From NCBI GenBank assembly GCA_000708835.1, contig DF236953.1, forward strand, positions 422,523 to 486,522: a stretch of DNA of 64,000 nucleotides. The letters are read 5' to 3'. The position numbers and the translations under genes were made by a program. Origin of the DNA: Klebsormidium nitens (Eukaryota > Streptophyta > Klebsormidiophyceae > Klebsormidiales > Klebsormidiaceae). The first letter of the stretch is position 1, and the number at the start of each line of letters is the position of its first letter. Of the stretch, positions 1 through 14,200 are shown piece after piece. The notes beneath the pieces were generated by a model that saw only the letters and a program-made list of their open reading frames with translations, did no database searches and was not told where the DNA came from.

Positions 1-3000
1 CGGGAGACACGGGCTGTGTAAATGGAGCGGGGGGTTGGGCCGGGTTTGAAGGGATAAACCGGGGGGGCGGCGTACTCTGGGTNNNNNNNNNNNNNNNNNN
101 NNGGGGGTTGGGGTCCGGGGTTTGGAAACGGGGAGGTAAACCCGGGGGGGCGGCGGTACGTCGTGGGTAGTTGAGTACGGCGGCGAGGGGGGGTGGCCGG
201 AGCAACCGCCGGCGGGGGGGCAAAATTGCTAGCGCCACCGGGCGTCCATACCGGGGCCGGGGGCGGGCCGACGACCGACGGGGTCGGCTGCATGAACTGC
301 TGAGGCGGCCTGAATGACTGGGCCGGCTGCTGCACCCCCGGTTGCATGAAAGGCTGGGGGGGTTGGTGTCCGTATGCTGGCTGGGCCCCCTGTGCTGCTG
401 CAGGGTTTGGGAGGTTCGGGGCCTCGAACGATTTCGGTTGGAAGCTCGGGGGCGGGCGCTGTGGGGGGGCTGCCAAGGGGGCCTCGGGCTGTTGGGGAAC
501 GAAGGGGGGGGGCATGTTCGTCGGAGGGGGGGTGTACTTAGGCACGAAGGGGGCGGGTTGCTGCACTGGTTGGAACCCGGGCTGAGTCCGCTGCTCCACA
601 TGACCTGCCGGGTTGAAAGGTGGCACGCTTGGCGGAGGCGCAGGTGGAGCACTCTGAACGTTGTACTGCTGCCAACTTTGTTGCGTTGGGGCTACTGGGA
701 CCGGAGCATATGGGTTTGCCGTTGGTGCGTACGGGTTCAGGGGGGCTGTCTGCTGCTGATACTGAGCCCCCTGGTACGCTTGACTCTGCTGCGGCTGCGT
801 GGGCTGGGGTGCATAGTACGCCTGGGTGCCAGCTGTCGCTTGTGGATTGGCCGGAGCTGCGACACCGGGGGCCGAGACGCTCTCCCCCTCGAAGGGAAAC
901 TCGGGCGCCTCGACGGACTCGGGCGCGATCTGGCCGCTGCGGTAGATGCGGTCCCGCAGGACTTTGAGCCGGACGTCCGACTCGTCCGGAGGAATCAGCG
1001 CGAGGTACTCCATGGCCGTGGCCAACCGGCCCTGGTTTACGAGGAGCTCCGCATAGGTGCCAACTAGAGGGGCGAGTGAGGCCGACACCTTCTTGCGCCC
1101 AGTGGCGAGGCCGAGAACGACCACCTTCTCCATCACGTCCTGAAAAGCGGGGAGACTTGCTCAGTTCGACTAAGGTGGATGGCTGGTTGATACAGAAGCG
1201 GAGCACGGCACTCTTGCTTTTTACCAGCCAAGCGTTGTCAACAGGAGTTGGGGTCAATAAGGTTTAGATATGATGTGGAAGCTCTTACCTCGCAGAAAGA
1301 CCTGTGGAATTGACACAAAGCAGCCCTGCCGAAAAGAACCAATTCGTTGAACAATGGCACGAAAACCGGATGGTGGAAGTGTGATGTATTCTGGCCCGAT
1401 CGAGGAACTAAAGTTGTTCAGTGCTGAGGAGAGCAGCATCGAGATACACAATCCAAACCCACACGATCCAAAAATTTCCAGCTTCAACCTTCAGAGCATC
1501 TCTCTCTTCAACCTTCGGTGCGCCCACTCTCATGAAAGCCTCAACTTTGTCTTAAAACAAAGGTCGCAGCACACAGCCAAAGCCAAGTTGGGGTCGTCGT
1601 AAGCAACGATCGAGTAACTCTCAAACCCATGATACGCACCTGAATAGCGTCCACTGGGGGCCCCGCCTCGGTGCTCCCGGCCACCTTCTTCAGGTCCTTG
1701 GACCACTGCGCCGCCGCCTTCTCGATGTCGCCAGCGATCATGTAGCACAGCGTTGCAGCCTGCTGGAACTCCTGGTCCCGCCGGGCGGCCAGTTTGGCGG
1801 CCAGTTGCCCGCAGAGCGCGGTGCACTCGTCGCCCTGGGCCGAGTAGGTGCAGATGAGGGCCAGGGTCTCCTTCCAAAGGCTCAGGGGCCGCTCGGCAAC
1901 CAGGGACCGCCAGTCACTGCTGACAACGGCCGCGATGATCTTGGTGTACGGGCGCTTGACCCTGCGGAAGTGAAAAGGACCCCGGAATGTGTCTGGAGAA
2001 ATGGACAGTGCAGAGGCGGTATCAGGCGGAGATCAGGAGAAACGAGACAGTGAGGAAGCTCTGACAGAACGTCGCAAGAGAGACAGACGACGGCATTATT
2101 CTTGGCCACTTGGGATACTTTCAAACGTTCTCTTGTATGATAAGACGTGCTACCTTCTTTCGGCCCACGACAAGTCAAGACGCTGTCTCCGAGAGAAAGA
2201 GCAGGAAACACACGAAGCACGAGAGGCTCTCAAATTAGAAAGTGGCAGAAAAAGGGCAATCAGCCCTCAACAGAACGAGAGCCAAACGGTGGAAAGTCAT
2301 GGACCGACGGACAATCAAGAACGGATGGAGTTTAGGTGACACAAAAGGAAGGTCAATAGGCCCCAACTCATTTGTAACTCGCAAAATTAAGCTGACGTCA
2401 GCTACGTACATCGTACGTACATCGAACCTAGCCAAATTGCACACCAAACCAGAATAAACAAGCCTCCCGCTGACAAGCCTCCAACACAGATGGTGGCCGT
2501 CCTTCTAAAATTGCTCAATGGCCACAAGGAGCGAGCTTACGAGGATCAATTTCCGCCTGTTGTGCAGCAACTTGAGCTAACCCACCTCTTCAGGTACTCG
2601 GTCTGGGTCGACTGCCACAGGTCGCTTCCCGCCACCGACGCAAGCAGCAGTGCGTCTGCCAGCCTTCCCGCCTTCAGGCACACGTCCACCGCAGCCTGGT
2701 AGTTGCCCACCACCAGCGCGCGCTGCACTGCGTTTTCCGACGGGTCGTCCTCGGCCACGTGCTTGTCCTCCACGTGGTGCTCCGCTACCTCCGGAGCCCG
2801 AACCTGCCACAACGAACAATACCACATGACGCTGATTGAGGAACTCTCAAGAGAATCTCGAAAAAGGTGAGAATAGCCGAGATGGACAGTCTATGTTCAG
2901 CCCCAGCCGTTCAGCACAAATGGCAAAGGGCTCCGTCGGTTCCGTCGGCTCTGTTGGCCAACTTTACTTTTCCGATTCAGAACCGTCAAGCGGACAATGG

Positions 3001-6000
3001 ACACACGGCTCCTCAACTTCAGGAATTGACGATGTAGCTGCCTTGAGCGAACCAATTTGCTCTTCAACGCTTTGGATAACATTCTCTGGGTCTTGTCCAA
3101 ACGTCTCAAGCAGCGAACGAATGCACGCAGCCGGCAACCCTCCTACGCTTCTGTGCCAGCTTCTTTAACTTGTCGCTCAGACTTGCGTTAAACGACCGAT
3201 ACAAGGGCCCCTCACATCAAGGCAGCATCAAATTTGCGCGAGCTTCTATGAGATATTCTCACCGTCTCCACCACTTTCGTGTCAGCAGGCGGGGTCGACG
3301 GCAGCTTCTCGAAGAAGTCCTCCTCCTCGGGCTCCTTCAACCCGTCCGCGTTCTCCCCGTTTTCTTCAACCGCCATAGCAGCCAAAGTGTCGGTCTGCGC
3401 TTTTGCAGCGTCCAAGCTCAAGTCCTGAACGCCGTTGGTGGCAGCAGCTGCAGCTGTGCTGGGGTCTTCAGCGGTGGGGGCGGCTGCGCTTGCAGGGGGC
3501 GCGGGCTCGAAGTTGAGGTGCTTGAGAAGCTGGCGGCGGGGGTCGTCTCCGAAGAGGACGCTCAGGAAGCTCCAGGTCTCCTTCTCGTCCTCGCTCCTGC
3601 ACAAGGAAAGCGGATGCATCAAAGGCTGGATGGCAGGTATATGTACAGCAAAACATTGAGACTCTCCTCAATTTCGGGGCAAGCTACAGCAAAAGTTGGG
3701 AAGAAAAGTTGCGACCAAGCGGGAGACAGACTTACTTCCTTTGAGTAGGGCAATCCACAGTGGGACTACTCGAAGAAACGAAAGAAGTGCTATTCGGCAG
3801 AGGTGACGAATCGGAACAAGAGGGAAGTTCGTCAAAACAGCGGGCGCCACAACTTCTTGCGGGTCGTTCAAAGTCACTCAATACTGGAGAATAGCCGGAC
3901 TTGGAAGGTACGTTGCACAACTCAAAGACTCACGTGGCTGATGCCGCCTTGCCCTCGCAGTACTGTTTCATGCCCTCTTTCTCAGCCCCCTTGACTGAGG
4001 TCTCGAACTCTTCGGACCGCTTTGCAAGGTCTCCATCCGTGTTGATGCTGCGGACAGTGATCTGCAATGAAAAACAGGCATTGAGCGCGGTGCTGCATCA
4101 TTTTCTCCCCCTGTGAAGAAGTACCCACAGAAATCTTTGGCCTACAAGTGCTGAATGCGTTGGTTCACCAAGGGCGACCAGTTCTGCAGAGAAGGGTCAG
4201 GATGAGAATCTTGCCGAATGCCCCAAATCAGGGAGTAGACTAAAAGCGGAAGAAACTGATGCGAGGCAGACGCCAACAGACCAACGAAGAGAGCAATCCT
4301 TTGAAAGTACATGCTGCACCCAAAACATGCAGTCCGCAACCAAACCACCTACTCACCTCTGGGTCATTAGTTGCTTTCTTAGGACCGAACGTCACCAGCT
4401 TTCCTCCAAATCCAAAGCTGACGCCTGCAGGCCGCCTCAACCACTTTGGCGCTCTCTTGAACGCTGCATCGGAAAAGGACGGCGCATTCAGGCCAGGGAG
4501 CCATGTCTTTAGAGGGCCACCAGGGAAAAGGACAGCAGGGTGACACGAGAAGATGCTCGGAAACGCAGGCACTTGCCGAACTAAACTCACGAAGCTGTCG
4601 AAGTCAGCTTGCATGGAGATGGATGCCACGCGTTGCCAAGTCAGGGAGCCTTGCTCTTACATGGCTGCGCTGTCCCGTCCTGTTGTCCAAATCCAGCTTC
4701 CTCCAGCGCCGATGTTGCCCCGCATGACTGCAACAACATTAAGATGTTTGTGGTCAGACTGCAGGGTTTTTGAAACGATGAACGCGGACGTCATATCCCC
4801 GGCACCAAAGTGAAGGAGGGCAGCACTGCAATTGACGTCATTCGGGGTATTCGTATACCAAGTATGTGAATGGCTGGCAGCAAACAAGATTCGAAAATTG
4901 CGCTCATTTTTTGAAACAGGACATTTGTGAACATAATAGATGATCACGTACCTCGATATTGTAGATCTGCACCTTCCCATCAAAAGAAGACGTTGAAAGA
5001 AGCCCTGGAATCCGTGCTGACCATTGTACGTCGAAGTTCCAGTTGGTGCTGGCTGGGAGCTCATAGAGCACCTGCAAAGGATAAAATGACAGCTTCTGCC
5101 GAGAGGTTTAGAAACGATCTTATGGCCTCCAACCTCCGTCAACGAAATCCGCACAGACACAAATCTGCACCTTGATTGACAGCTACATAAGCTCGTTAGC
5201 TTGTCCTGTTCGTCATCCTGCTTTAACTGCAACCCTCCGGTGGAACCCCCCACTTTCAAATCAAGTCTGATGCACCCCATGTAGACCCGTAGGACTGTGG
5301 CATCAGTCAACTTCCAAGGAACGCAACAGCAAACGGAAGCAACTCACCTCTCCTGTATTAATGTCCCAGCACAAGGTTCGATTGTCCTTTCCACACGTAA
5401 GGAGTAGTCCGCTGTCGCTGGGGCACCAAGCCATTGCCAAAACCCCTGGAAGCAGCGGAGAGGATGAATCATCAACGGATACTTCATACACATTTCCGCC
5501 TATTTCGCAAAGTGCCCCCTTGTTGCATAATGACCAAAACTGCCCTTTATAGAGAGCTTGAGAGTGCAAGGCACTGCAATCATGCTAACTGTCATGTCTC
5601 TTGCTATCTCAAATGTATCCAGTCAGACGTAAAGCAGACCAAGCCTGGGGGAAGAAACACAACTCACCCCTAGAATGCGCCTGCAGCTCCTTGAGGGGTG
5701 AAACTGAGTTGCGCAGATCCCAGACTTGCAACCCTGGGGACCGATCTTCATCAGAGGCGACGACCAACTGCGTGGCCACTTCAGGATTCCATTGAAGAGC
5801 AGAGCAACGACGCCTGCTTGTGGGGTCTGCAAAGCTGATCACAGACTTCTGCTTCTTCAGATCCCAGACCACTGCAAAAGGGAGAGAAAGCGGAGTGACG
5901 TCAGAAACCAGGGCTAAATCTGCATGTCTAAACACTTCCGATATGTAGAATGGCGACGGGATCTGAGCAGCAGTGAATGCCTGAGCAGTAACAACGACGT

Positions 6001-7510
6001 TGTTGATTTCTTCATCAAAGTTTTGCAAAAAACAAATCACATCAATTCAACAGCATGAGGCATCAAAAGAGTGAGTCCTGATTGCTGCATGCATCACATT
6101 GTTGAGCTTCATATGTTGCCGCACCTGAAGTCCCGTTGTAAGAGGTTGATGCAAGGATGTTTGGGACCTTTCTGTTCCAGGCAAGGTATGAAATCTCTCC
6201 AAGAGGGCCAGATGCACTCTGCAAGAACAAGGAGATGCATTAGCAACTCCTTCCGAGGGAAACTCCAACAGCTGACAAAGTCCGTTCCACCTTCATGTGA
6301 TCTATATGACGTGGATTAGTACGATCCAACAATCGTCTGGCAACTTGCATCCTTCCATGCCACCGGATAATTTCCAGACGAAGGAGTCAGCTGTACAGCC
6401 AAGGTTGATTTGTATAGGTGGACAATTCACAATACAACAAGGACCAGGTCCTCACAATGGAACAATCAACTATAGCAGCACGAACCTTTAAAGACGGGAA
6501 GAGCGTGGGCTGCGCAGGCTTGGCAAGATCCCAGATGTTCAACTCTCCGTCCTCACCGCCTGTGGCTAGCAAGTTGGGGTTGGATGTATTGAACTCCAAC
6601 CCCTTCACCTGTAGGTTGCAGAGTTGAACAGTAGTTGGCAAGAACTTTAAGTCGCATTCTGCTGCGCCACTTAGGGTTTTGTAGGCTTCCACCGCTGATC
6701 AGGTTTGATCAGTCAAACACTTACAAGCACACATTAAGATCGTCGTCCCGAAACCACTATGCCACTGCAAGAGGCCATACTTCTGGCCAGAGGTGTCAAC
6801 TACATTATTAAAAGTGCAGTCCTCTCACAAAGCCAGTGCCAGGTATGTGCAAGCTTTCTGCCAATTCTGTGCAAAGCGTGCAGTGGCCTGAGCAGCTTCA
6901 CGATGCCTATTTTGCAAGCAACTTTAAACCCCTAAACTGCCTTTCCCTGACTATTCACCAGAATTCTAGCTTGCATGTGCAACTTACCGACCCTTTGTGC
7001 TTATCCAATTTTCCAATGAGAGCATCCCCAACCTCATCTCCAGCACCGTCCCTGCACACAAATCGATTTGTCGAGTTACATTCGAGACAGTGCGAGTACA
7101 ACCGATTGAAGCACAGTAGCTCAGGCTCTGCTGAGAGCTACAGCAGATTGTTTGAGCCAGCCAGAGTTAAGTGTTGAGGTGGGAACTCACCCTCCTTTGA
7201 TGAGCTTAGCAGGGTTCCACAGGGCCACGGAACCATCGGACTGACCCCCCGCAATCATGCCGTAAGGCAGCGATTGACTATCAATCCCAGTGGTACCCCA
7301 CGATAATCTGTGCAACCGCTCAGAAGCGGGAGCGGTCCCAATCAGAGGCAGATCAAAGTCCGGGGTTGAGAAGTCCAGCTTGAATATTTCCATGCACGCA
7401 GTAGTGCTAAAGGACATGTCGAAAGCCCCAGCCATCGTCCCCGCAGCAATGAAAGGTGCAGTGGGGCTGAAAGCCACTGTGGCGGACCGGGTTGCCTGCT
7501 TCAGCGCCAT
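1..7510 (-). CDS. SEC31: SEC31 homologue, COPII outer coat (3' end missing)
   Basis: Sec31 pairs with Sec13 to form the outer cage of COPII vesicles that leave the endoplasmic reticulum. The start is ATG at 7508-7510 ([16 protein letters not shown]), typical of Sec31; the upstream in-frame ATG at 7579 adds only an unrelated stretch. I read about 14 exons, edges approximate: 7191-7510, 6988-7051, 6490-6609, 6128-6219, 5669-5873, 5349-5449, 4951-5070, 4659-4730, 4359-4515, 3934-4064, 3264-3601, 2595-2804, 1643-1968 and 1 to about 1141. The N-terminal exons carry WD40 repeats (for example [15 protein letters not shown] near 6520 and [16 protein letters not shown] near 5360). The exon near 4400 holds the [19 protein letters not shown] segment that follows the WD40 domain in this family. 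Exons from 3601 to 960 encode the alpha-solenoid. The last exon is Pro/Gln-rich, as in Sec31, and continues past the N gap and the left edge, so the C-terminus is not seen. Confidence 0.93.
83..102. other. Assembly gap (20 N)
   Basis: Twenty Ns interrupt the Pro-rich SEC31 exon. The sequence before the gap (about 50-82) resembles the sequence after it (about 136-171): both contain a taaacc, poly-G, cggcg, tac, gtgggt series. The gap therefore sits in a repetitive coding stretch and the reading frame across it cannot be trusted. Confidence 0.95.
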
Positions 7511-8238
7511 GGCTGCTGCTGGCTCTACCAAAGCTTGAAGCAGATCCAATGAGCGCCTGATGGTAGATTGGCCCGTCAAACCAGATCAAACTGGATTCCT
7601 AGGTATGTAGGTAAAAATGTACAATCCAATCTCGTCCTCCAATGCAAGCGGACAGGATTGGAAACCAGGCCGCCTGGCAGGCGCTCTCTTCTCTTGCTTT
7701 CTCCCAAATTCCACCATGAAAATGAGTTTGCTATTGCAGCTGAAATTGCGCCCTAGCCTAGGCTCGTCTGAGCTGACTTAGACTACTTACCTAGGACTAG
7801 TAGTAGTAGGAGTCAGGACCTAGGAGTCCGCAAAGCTCGAACTTCCAAGCTGTTCGCGTACGTTGATTGGTGGACTGAGAAAACTTCCTTTTCAGTTGTA
7901 GAAACCTTGTTTATCAACCGCTTGAAAGGTGATTACTTTCCATCTACGGTCTGAAAGTACGAGCAGCTTCAAACATCGATGCTACTCGAGCTCAGCATGC
8001 AGTGCTCCGATTCGTTAGAATGTGCCTTATCTAGTTAGAGTGCTTCATGGCTGCCACGTTGATTGTCAATGTTGTCTTCTGAGACTGAATCAGTGAATGC
8101 TCTTCCGCTCCATCATCCATAAATGGTGGGACAGCGGCAGCTTGCTGCAATGGGCTGTTGATGCGGCAGATTGCCTTGTCTTTCTCGGTCGTCCAGTCGA
8201 TTGCATCCTAAGACGGCGCCACCTCGTGTGCTGCATCT
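7511..8238. promoter_or_regulatory. Divergent promoter region of SEC31 and RRP5
   Basis: This 728-bp stretch lies between two start codons pointing away from each other, so it must hold both 5' UTRs and promoters. I see no clear TATA box at a sensible distance from either ATG. There is a short ctaggactagtagtagtagg-type repeat near 7790-7815. No gene is supported here. A shared promoter is inferred only from the geometry. Confidence 0.6.
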
Positions 8239-11200
8239 ATGTCGAAAAGGAAGGTGGTCGAAGGCGCCCGGCCAAACCTGGGCGTCGAGCAGGACTTTCC
8301 CCGGGGTGGTGCGGGGCCCCTTTCTTCGGTGGAGGTTCTACAGGCACGCCAGGAAGCAGAAGATGAGGTCAGGGGCGGCATCATTGTCCCAGCTGCTAAA
8401 AAGCAAAAGAAGGAGAAAGGGGCAGGCAAGAAGAAGGGATTGATTGGTGAAGAGGCGGACGGAGAAGCGGAGTTGCTTCAGGGAGGAGTCAAGGGGAAGC
8501 TGCCGAAGTTTGTGGAGCTGCTCAAGTTCAAAGTAAGTCGAGCTCCGTTTTTCAGAAAATTATTGAGGCTGTGGTGGTAATGGTGATTCTTCTCCAATCC
8601 GCTCGCAGACTTTCAATTTGCAGCTTTTGCAGCTGAAATCACTTCTTCGGTTCTTCCGATCTGCGATGGACAAGGTGGTGGTGATGATGATGGGTTTAAG
8701 AGCTGTGCAATGCTGCCATGAGAGGTTTTTGTAGCCATAGGAAGGGCTGATCGCAGCCCACTCTGTAAAGGCATTTGTTGCTTCTTAGTATCCTGATGTG
8801 CGCTTCAGATTTTCTCTCCGTTTTGCAACTTTCAAAACTTTTTGAAGATCTCAAGTCCGTCATTCTCCTACCAAAATCTGGTGGTACAAGCTCACACTGG
8901 GACCAGAGTATCACCAAAGTTTCCAGGCAGTCAAACCAAGAGGTTTGACTGAAAAACGCCAGAAAAGGTGCCGAGAGAATGTCCCAGCAAGATGGAAACA
9001 ATCTATGCTGCTGTTAGTTTTGCGCTATAGAAGTGCAAGTATCAAGATCAATTCTTGGAGACTGTTGTGTCCGCTTCTTATCAAACCCAAAGACTGGTGC
9101 AACAGGATGTGACTTTTTGCCCGACAATTCTCACTTGTTCAAACAACTTCCTTTGCAGACACTTAGTCCAGGGCTGCGCATCTGGGGCTCGGTCGCTGAG
9201 GTCAGCAACAAGGACCTCGTGATCAGCCTGCCCAATGGTCTGCGTGGTTTTGTGAACCCGACGGAGGCTTCAGATGTTCTGGCGGACATGCTCAAGTCGT
9301 CTGGAGACACCGGCGAGAAGAAGTCCAAGAAGAAGAAGAAGGGTGCTGTGCAGGACAAAGGGGAGGAGGAGGAACTAGACGAGGTACGCAATGGCCCGTT
9401 GAAGTCCAACCAGATCTTGGTCATTCTGATGAGCTAGTCTTCTCAGGGGGAACCGGTTCTTTTGTCCACATAAGTACGAAAGTTTTGTCGTCTACTGAGA
9501 AAGATTTCTGTGGATTAGACGACTGAAACTCATCACACTTAGGAGAATCAAGGCCCATAGGTGGGTTCATCAGAGCCTGAAGGTAAACAGGAGGAGGCCC
9601 TCCCTTATGATCAAGAGGGAGAGTCGTGACCGTTCGCTCATGGACTCCTTGGACAGAAGGTAGAAAAAGGATTTTCCAGTCCCATGAAAAGGGGTTGATT
9701 AAGATTTACATAATCCACGCACTCGAAACGGCTGAATATTGAGGAGATACAACCGGAATTCGAGTCGTTTAGTCAAGCGTTCTTATCTGTAAAGCTGACT
9801 GGCTTTCTACGGGAGAAGGATGTGGATGCCCCTTATTATCTGGTGGGTTGCAAGCATTGAGTGCAACATATGCTAAGGCTTTAAACGGCTCAGCTTGCAC
9901 CAACTTTTGGACCAACTGTTTGCAGGACAAAGACATTCCCCTGCTGACCGAGATCTTCACTGAGGGCCAGCTCGTCGGTTGCACCGTCAAAGGCCTTGGG
10001 TCTGGTTCTGGCAAGCATGGCGGAAAGGCGGACAGCAAACGAGTAGAACTTTCCCTGCGCACCTCTCTCCTCAATGAAGGCCTAACCATCGATTCGATCC
10101 ATGAGGGGATGGCCCTAACCGCCTGTGTCAAGAGCGTGGAAGACCACGGGTTTGTGCTGACCTTCGGGGTTCCGGCGCTCTCGGGGTTTCTGCTGAAAAG
10201 GGACTTGAGCGAAGGGGCGGCGCTCAGGAAGGGGCAACTCATTCAGTGTGTAGCAGGTCAGTACTTTCTTAATTTTCGCCATGCAACAGCGTTCACCGAA
10301 TCGTGTGAGTTGGTGGTCGATTGACCTTCTGTAGGGGCTCGTTTCTACTTCTGTCTTTGAGACATTCGCCGTACATTAAACGTTCTTTGCGTTTTGGCAG
10401 GGAAGACTGGTGATAGCAATAAGACGGGCAGAGCAAGTCGGAAGGACTGAACAAAGAGCTAGATCTCACAACCCCGGAAGAATCTGGCCAAACACTGTGG
10501 GGATCGTGCTCATCAATCTCGCCATGAAGCCTTCACGGGCTCAGATTTTCGCATTTACACGCCTGCATCTTCATGCTCCTACAAAACTTCGGTGGAAAAG
10601 TTCTCGGATGCACTCATTATTGACACCACCGTCTCGTGCAGGCTCTATCGACAAGCAGCGCAAGACAGTCGGCGTCAAGACGGACCCAAAACTCGTCACG
10701 GCCGCCACAGTCCAGGAGCACGACGGGCTAACCCTCGAGACCCTCCGGCCGGGCGCACTCGTGAGCGCCAAAGTGCGCGCGATCCTTCCCGACGGTCTGC
10801 TCCTCTCCTTTCTCACGTACTTCACGGGAACGGTAGACCGTTTCCACTTGGACGAAGACTTGCCGGCCGCGGACTGGGCTGGAAAGTACAGTGAGAACCA
10901 ACGGCTGAAAGCGCGGGTGCTGTTTGTGGACCCGGGGACGAAGAGGGTTGGGCTGACGCTGAAGCAGGCGCTTGTGGCGGGGCGGACTCCCGAACAGGTA
11001 AATGACCTGCTGATGCAAATTCTCGTTCCGGTTGCATAACTTACGGCGCGGGCGGCTTGTGCTGGCTACTTCTGCGCGAGATGATTCTAATCTGTGGGGT
11101 TCCGTTGCTCCTGGTTTCAACCGAAATTTTGTATCCTGAACGTCCGTTTGTGAGGAGAGAGGAAGGCCTAGGCACTTCAAGCTGAGTGGTCTGGATTTGA

Positions 11201-14200
11201 GAAAAACGTAGACAGTTCCGTTGAGGCCTTGGGGAAGCCGTGATTCTTTTCACTTTGGACAATGTACTCCTGGCGTGCACAAGACGACCAAATCCCCTTG
11301 ATTCGATTGCCATCCGCAGATTGTCTGTCCCTTTCTGCTGCAGACAACGGCCGTCGGCGACCTGTTCGACGCCGCCGTCATCCGCCGCGTCGACCCGTCC
11401 GTCGGCCTTCTCCTCGAGCTGCCGACAACACCCCGGCCCGCCGCGGGCTTCGCCCACATCAGCAACGTCTCGGACGACCATATCGAGAAGCTCGAGAAGA
11501 AGTTCCGCCCCGGTCAGAAAGCGCGCGCGCGCGTGGTGGGTCACTGGGGGCTCGAGGGCCTCTCGACGGTCAGCCTGAAGCCGTCAGTGGTCGAGCAGAA
11601 GCTGCTGACGTACGCTGACGTCATCCCGGGGGCGGAGGTGCGCGGCACGGTTGTCGCGGTGGAGGAGTGGGGCGCGCGGCTCGCGCTGTCGGAGAGCATC
11701 CGGGCGATTTGCCCGCTCGCGCACATGTCGGAGGTGGCGCTCTCCAAGCCCAGCCCCAAGTTCCAGGTCAGACATCGCACAACTTTCTTCGAGTTTGGCT
11801 GCATCCTATGAGATGGGCTTTCCGTATCACGGTGGGAGAGCTTGTTGCTAATGTCGCCCTCTCCAAGCCCAGCCCCAAGTTTAAGGTCCGTCTGGCTTTG
11901 TCCCTGGGATGGGCCCTTCTTTTGTGGTTGAAGGATCAGGTCCTCATGTTGTGCTCTCAAGGACAGCCCAAAGTTCGAATCCTTTTTCACTATGAAACGG
12001 AAACTCGCTTGTTTGACGGAAGGGTGGTAAGCCGGAGTCTACTACGGTCCCGGTCTCAGGCTTTGTTGAAAGCGGGGGTGGGGGAGCACGAACGTTGGTA
12101 TTGTGGCGGTCGCAGGTTCCCCCTTCAGAAAATGTTGGAAACAGGGTGGGGGATCAAGGACGTTATTATTCTGGCGGTCGCTAAGGCTCCCATAGAAAGT
12201 CGGTTCGAAAATGTCATCCCCGTCATCATTGCCCCACGCCTAATACTTCTCCGCCGCAAAGTGAAAGCGCAATGTGGTCGCAAACAACGGAACGGTATCT
12301 AGAGAACGATGAGGACAAAGGTCCCAGCTCTTTCCAGGTGGGCGCTCGGCTCAAGTGCCGCGTCTTGAGCGTAGACGCCAAGGAGAAGAAGGTGGCGGTG
12401 ACGTACAAGAAGGGCCTCGTAGCCTCCAAGCTGGTCCCGCTCACGAGCTACGCGCAGGCGGTGGAGGGCCTCGTCACGCACGGCGTCGTCACGGGCATCC
12501 AGGACTACGGCTGCTTCGTGCAGTTCTACAACGGCGTCAAGGGCCTCGCGCACAGGTAAGGAGCCTCTGGCTCAATGAGAATCAAGACGTATTTTGGGTG
12601 AGGGTTTGAGGGAAGTATCTGACTGTGCAGCGAAGCGGTCTTTGAAGGAAGCCCATGCTTTGTGCACCCCCGTCGGTTCCGGTTTGCAGCTATTTCTGGG
12701 CTGTATGACATTGGAACAGTGGCTGAAAGTGAGCGCGCCTTCCTCTTGTCCTTGTCCGCCCGCATCTGGGGTCTGAGTTCTGCAATCATTCGCAAATTTC
12801 TGAGTGTACTTCACATCTAGGTGAAGAAAAGCAAAGTCAAAACGTTTCGACGTTGGAACATTCCGAAGAGACAAATGGGGCATGCTCTTGTTCATATTCA
12901 AGTTCTGTCGAGCTCACTCGCGCTTCTATTTCGTTCCAGATCTGAGCTCGGCATCCCACCTGGCTCTTCACCTGAAGAAGCGTTCCAACTTGGGCAAGTC
13001 ATCAAGTGCCGTGTCCTCCGCTCGAGCAGCGCGGACCAACGCCTCGCCCTCAGTTTCATCACGAGCTCCGCCGCTATCGCCGCAGCACGGACTGCGAGTG
13101 CATTAGCGCCGGCGGTAGCCGTTACCGCTCCGGGGGCAGCCGTTACCGGCGAGGTCGAACTGGGCAGCTTGGTTTCGGGCGCGGTTCGGACTGTGGGGGA
13201 GAGTAGTGTGATTGTGGAGGTGGCGAGGGCGACAGGTGGGAGTGTGAATGGGGTCTTGGCGTTCCAGCATCTGTCGGACCATTTGAGCCAGACGGAGGCT
13301 TTGAAGGGGCTGTTGCAACCGGGGCAGGCAGTGGAGGGTTTGCTGGTGATTGGTGAGTTTTCAGGCAGTTCAATGATTCAAGTAGGCACAGTTGCGAAAG
13401 AACTCGTTTTCGTTTGGAGCAGCCCCGTTTGGAAGTTGAGCGAATTGGTGCATTTGACTTCCTTAGTAACTCAGTTGAAGGCATTTTGTAACAGCAATTG
13501 AAGCCATAAGGTGTGACTTTGCACAAAGCATTGAGAATGGCCAACTACACCGTTCTACGTTTCTAATCTTTCGAAATCGACCGAGTTCACGAGCTGCCAA
13601 GCCCAGTCGAAGCTCCATCTTACAAATCTAGAGCTGCTCGTATTGAGTCTCACTTCGCTTTACTTTTGGACTACCGCAGACAAGGACGACGTCAAGGGGC
13701 TGCTCATCCTGAGCTGGAAGAAGTCACTCGTGGCCAGGATGGCGGCCGGGGAAGTTCCCCGGGTGCTCGGAGAGCTGCAGCCCCAGCAAGCGCTCCAGGT
13801 CAGACCCCTCCGCGGTGTGATCTGCTCCTGCAATTCGCAACGAACCTGAGACTTTGCATTCTGGCCCGTCTGCACGCAGACTGTCTGCTTCTTTGCATGC
13901 TATGCAGTTCCGACGGTGTTATCTCGGACTCCAACCAAGTTCCGAAGCAATCTTGTAGGAGATAGGAACTCCAAGCTACGACGAGTCTGCTGAGCGCGAT
14001 TCCATGGTTTAAGCCTTCGTCTTGGCGGTCTGACATACTCAACCCGGCTGTCATTCTTGACATTGGTCTCATTGCTCTGCCTGCGTTCCTACGAAGTCAC
14101 CCTCGTGTTTGACGTCCCGTGCCAAGATGACTCTTACATTTATTCAAAACTCGCTTATTAGGCTCTTCGACGCTTCTGATCTTTGATATCCGCTCGCAAC

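Noticed and set aside
342-1067. Plus-strand frame of 241 codons at the left end
   Set aside because: It is the antisense shadow of the Pro-rich SEC31 exon; its Gly/Trp/Cys-rich composition is that of a reverse-complemented Pro/Gln-rich exon.
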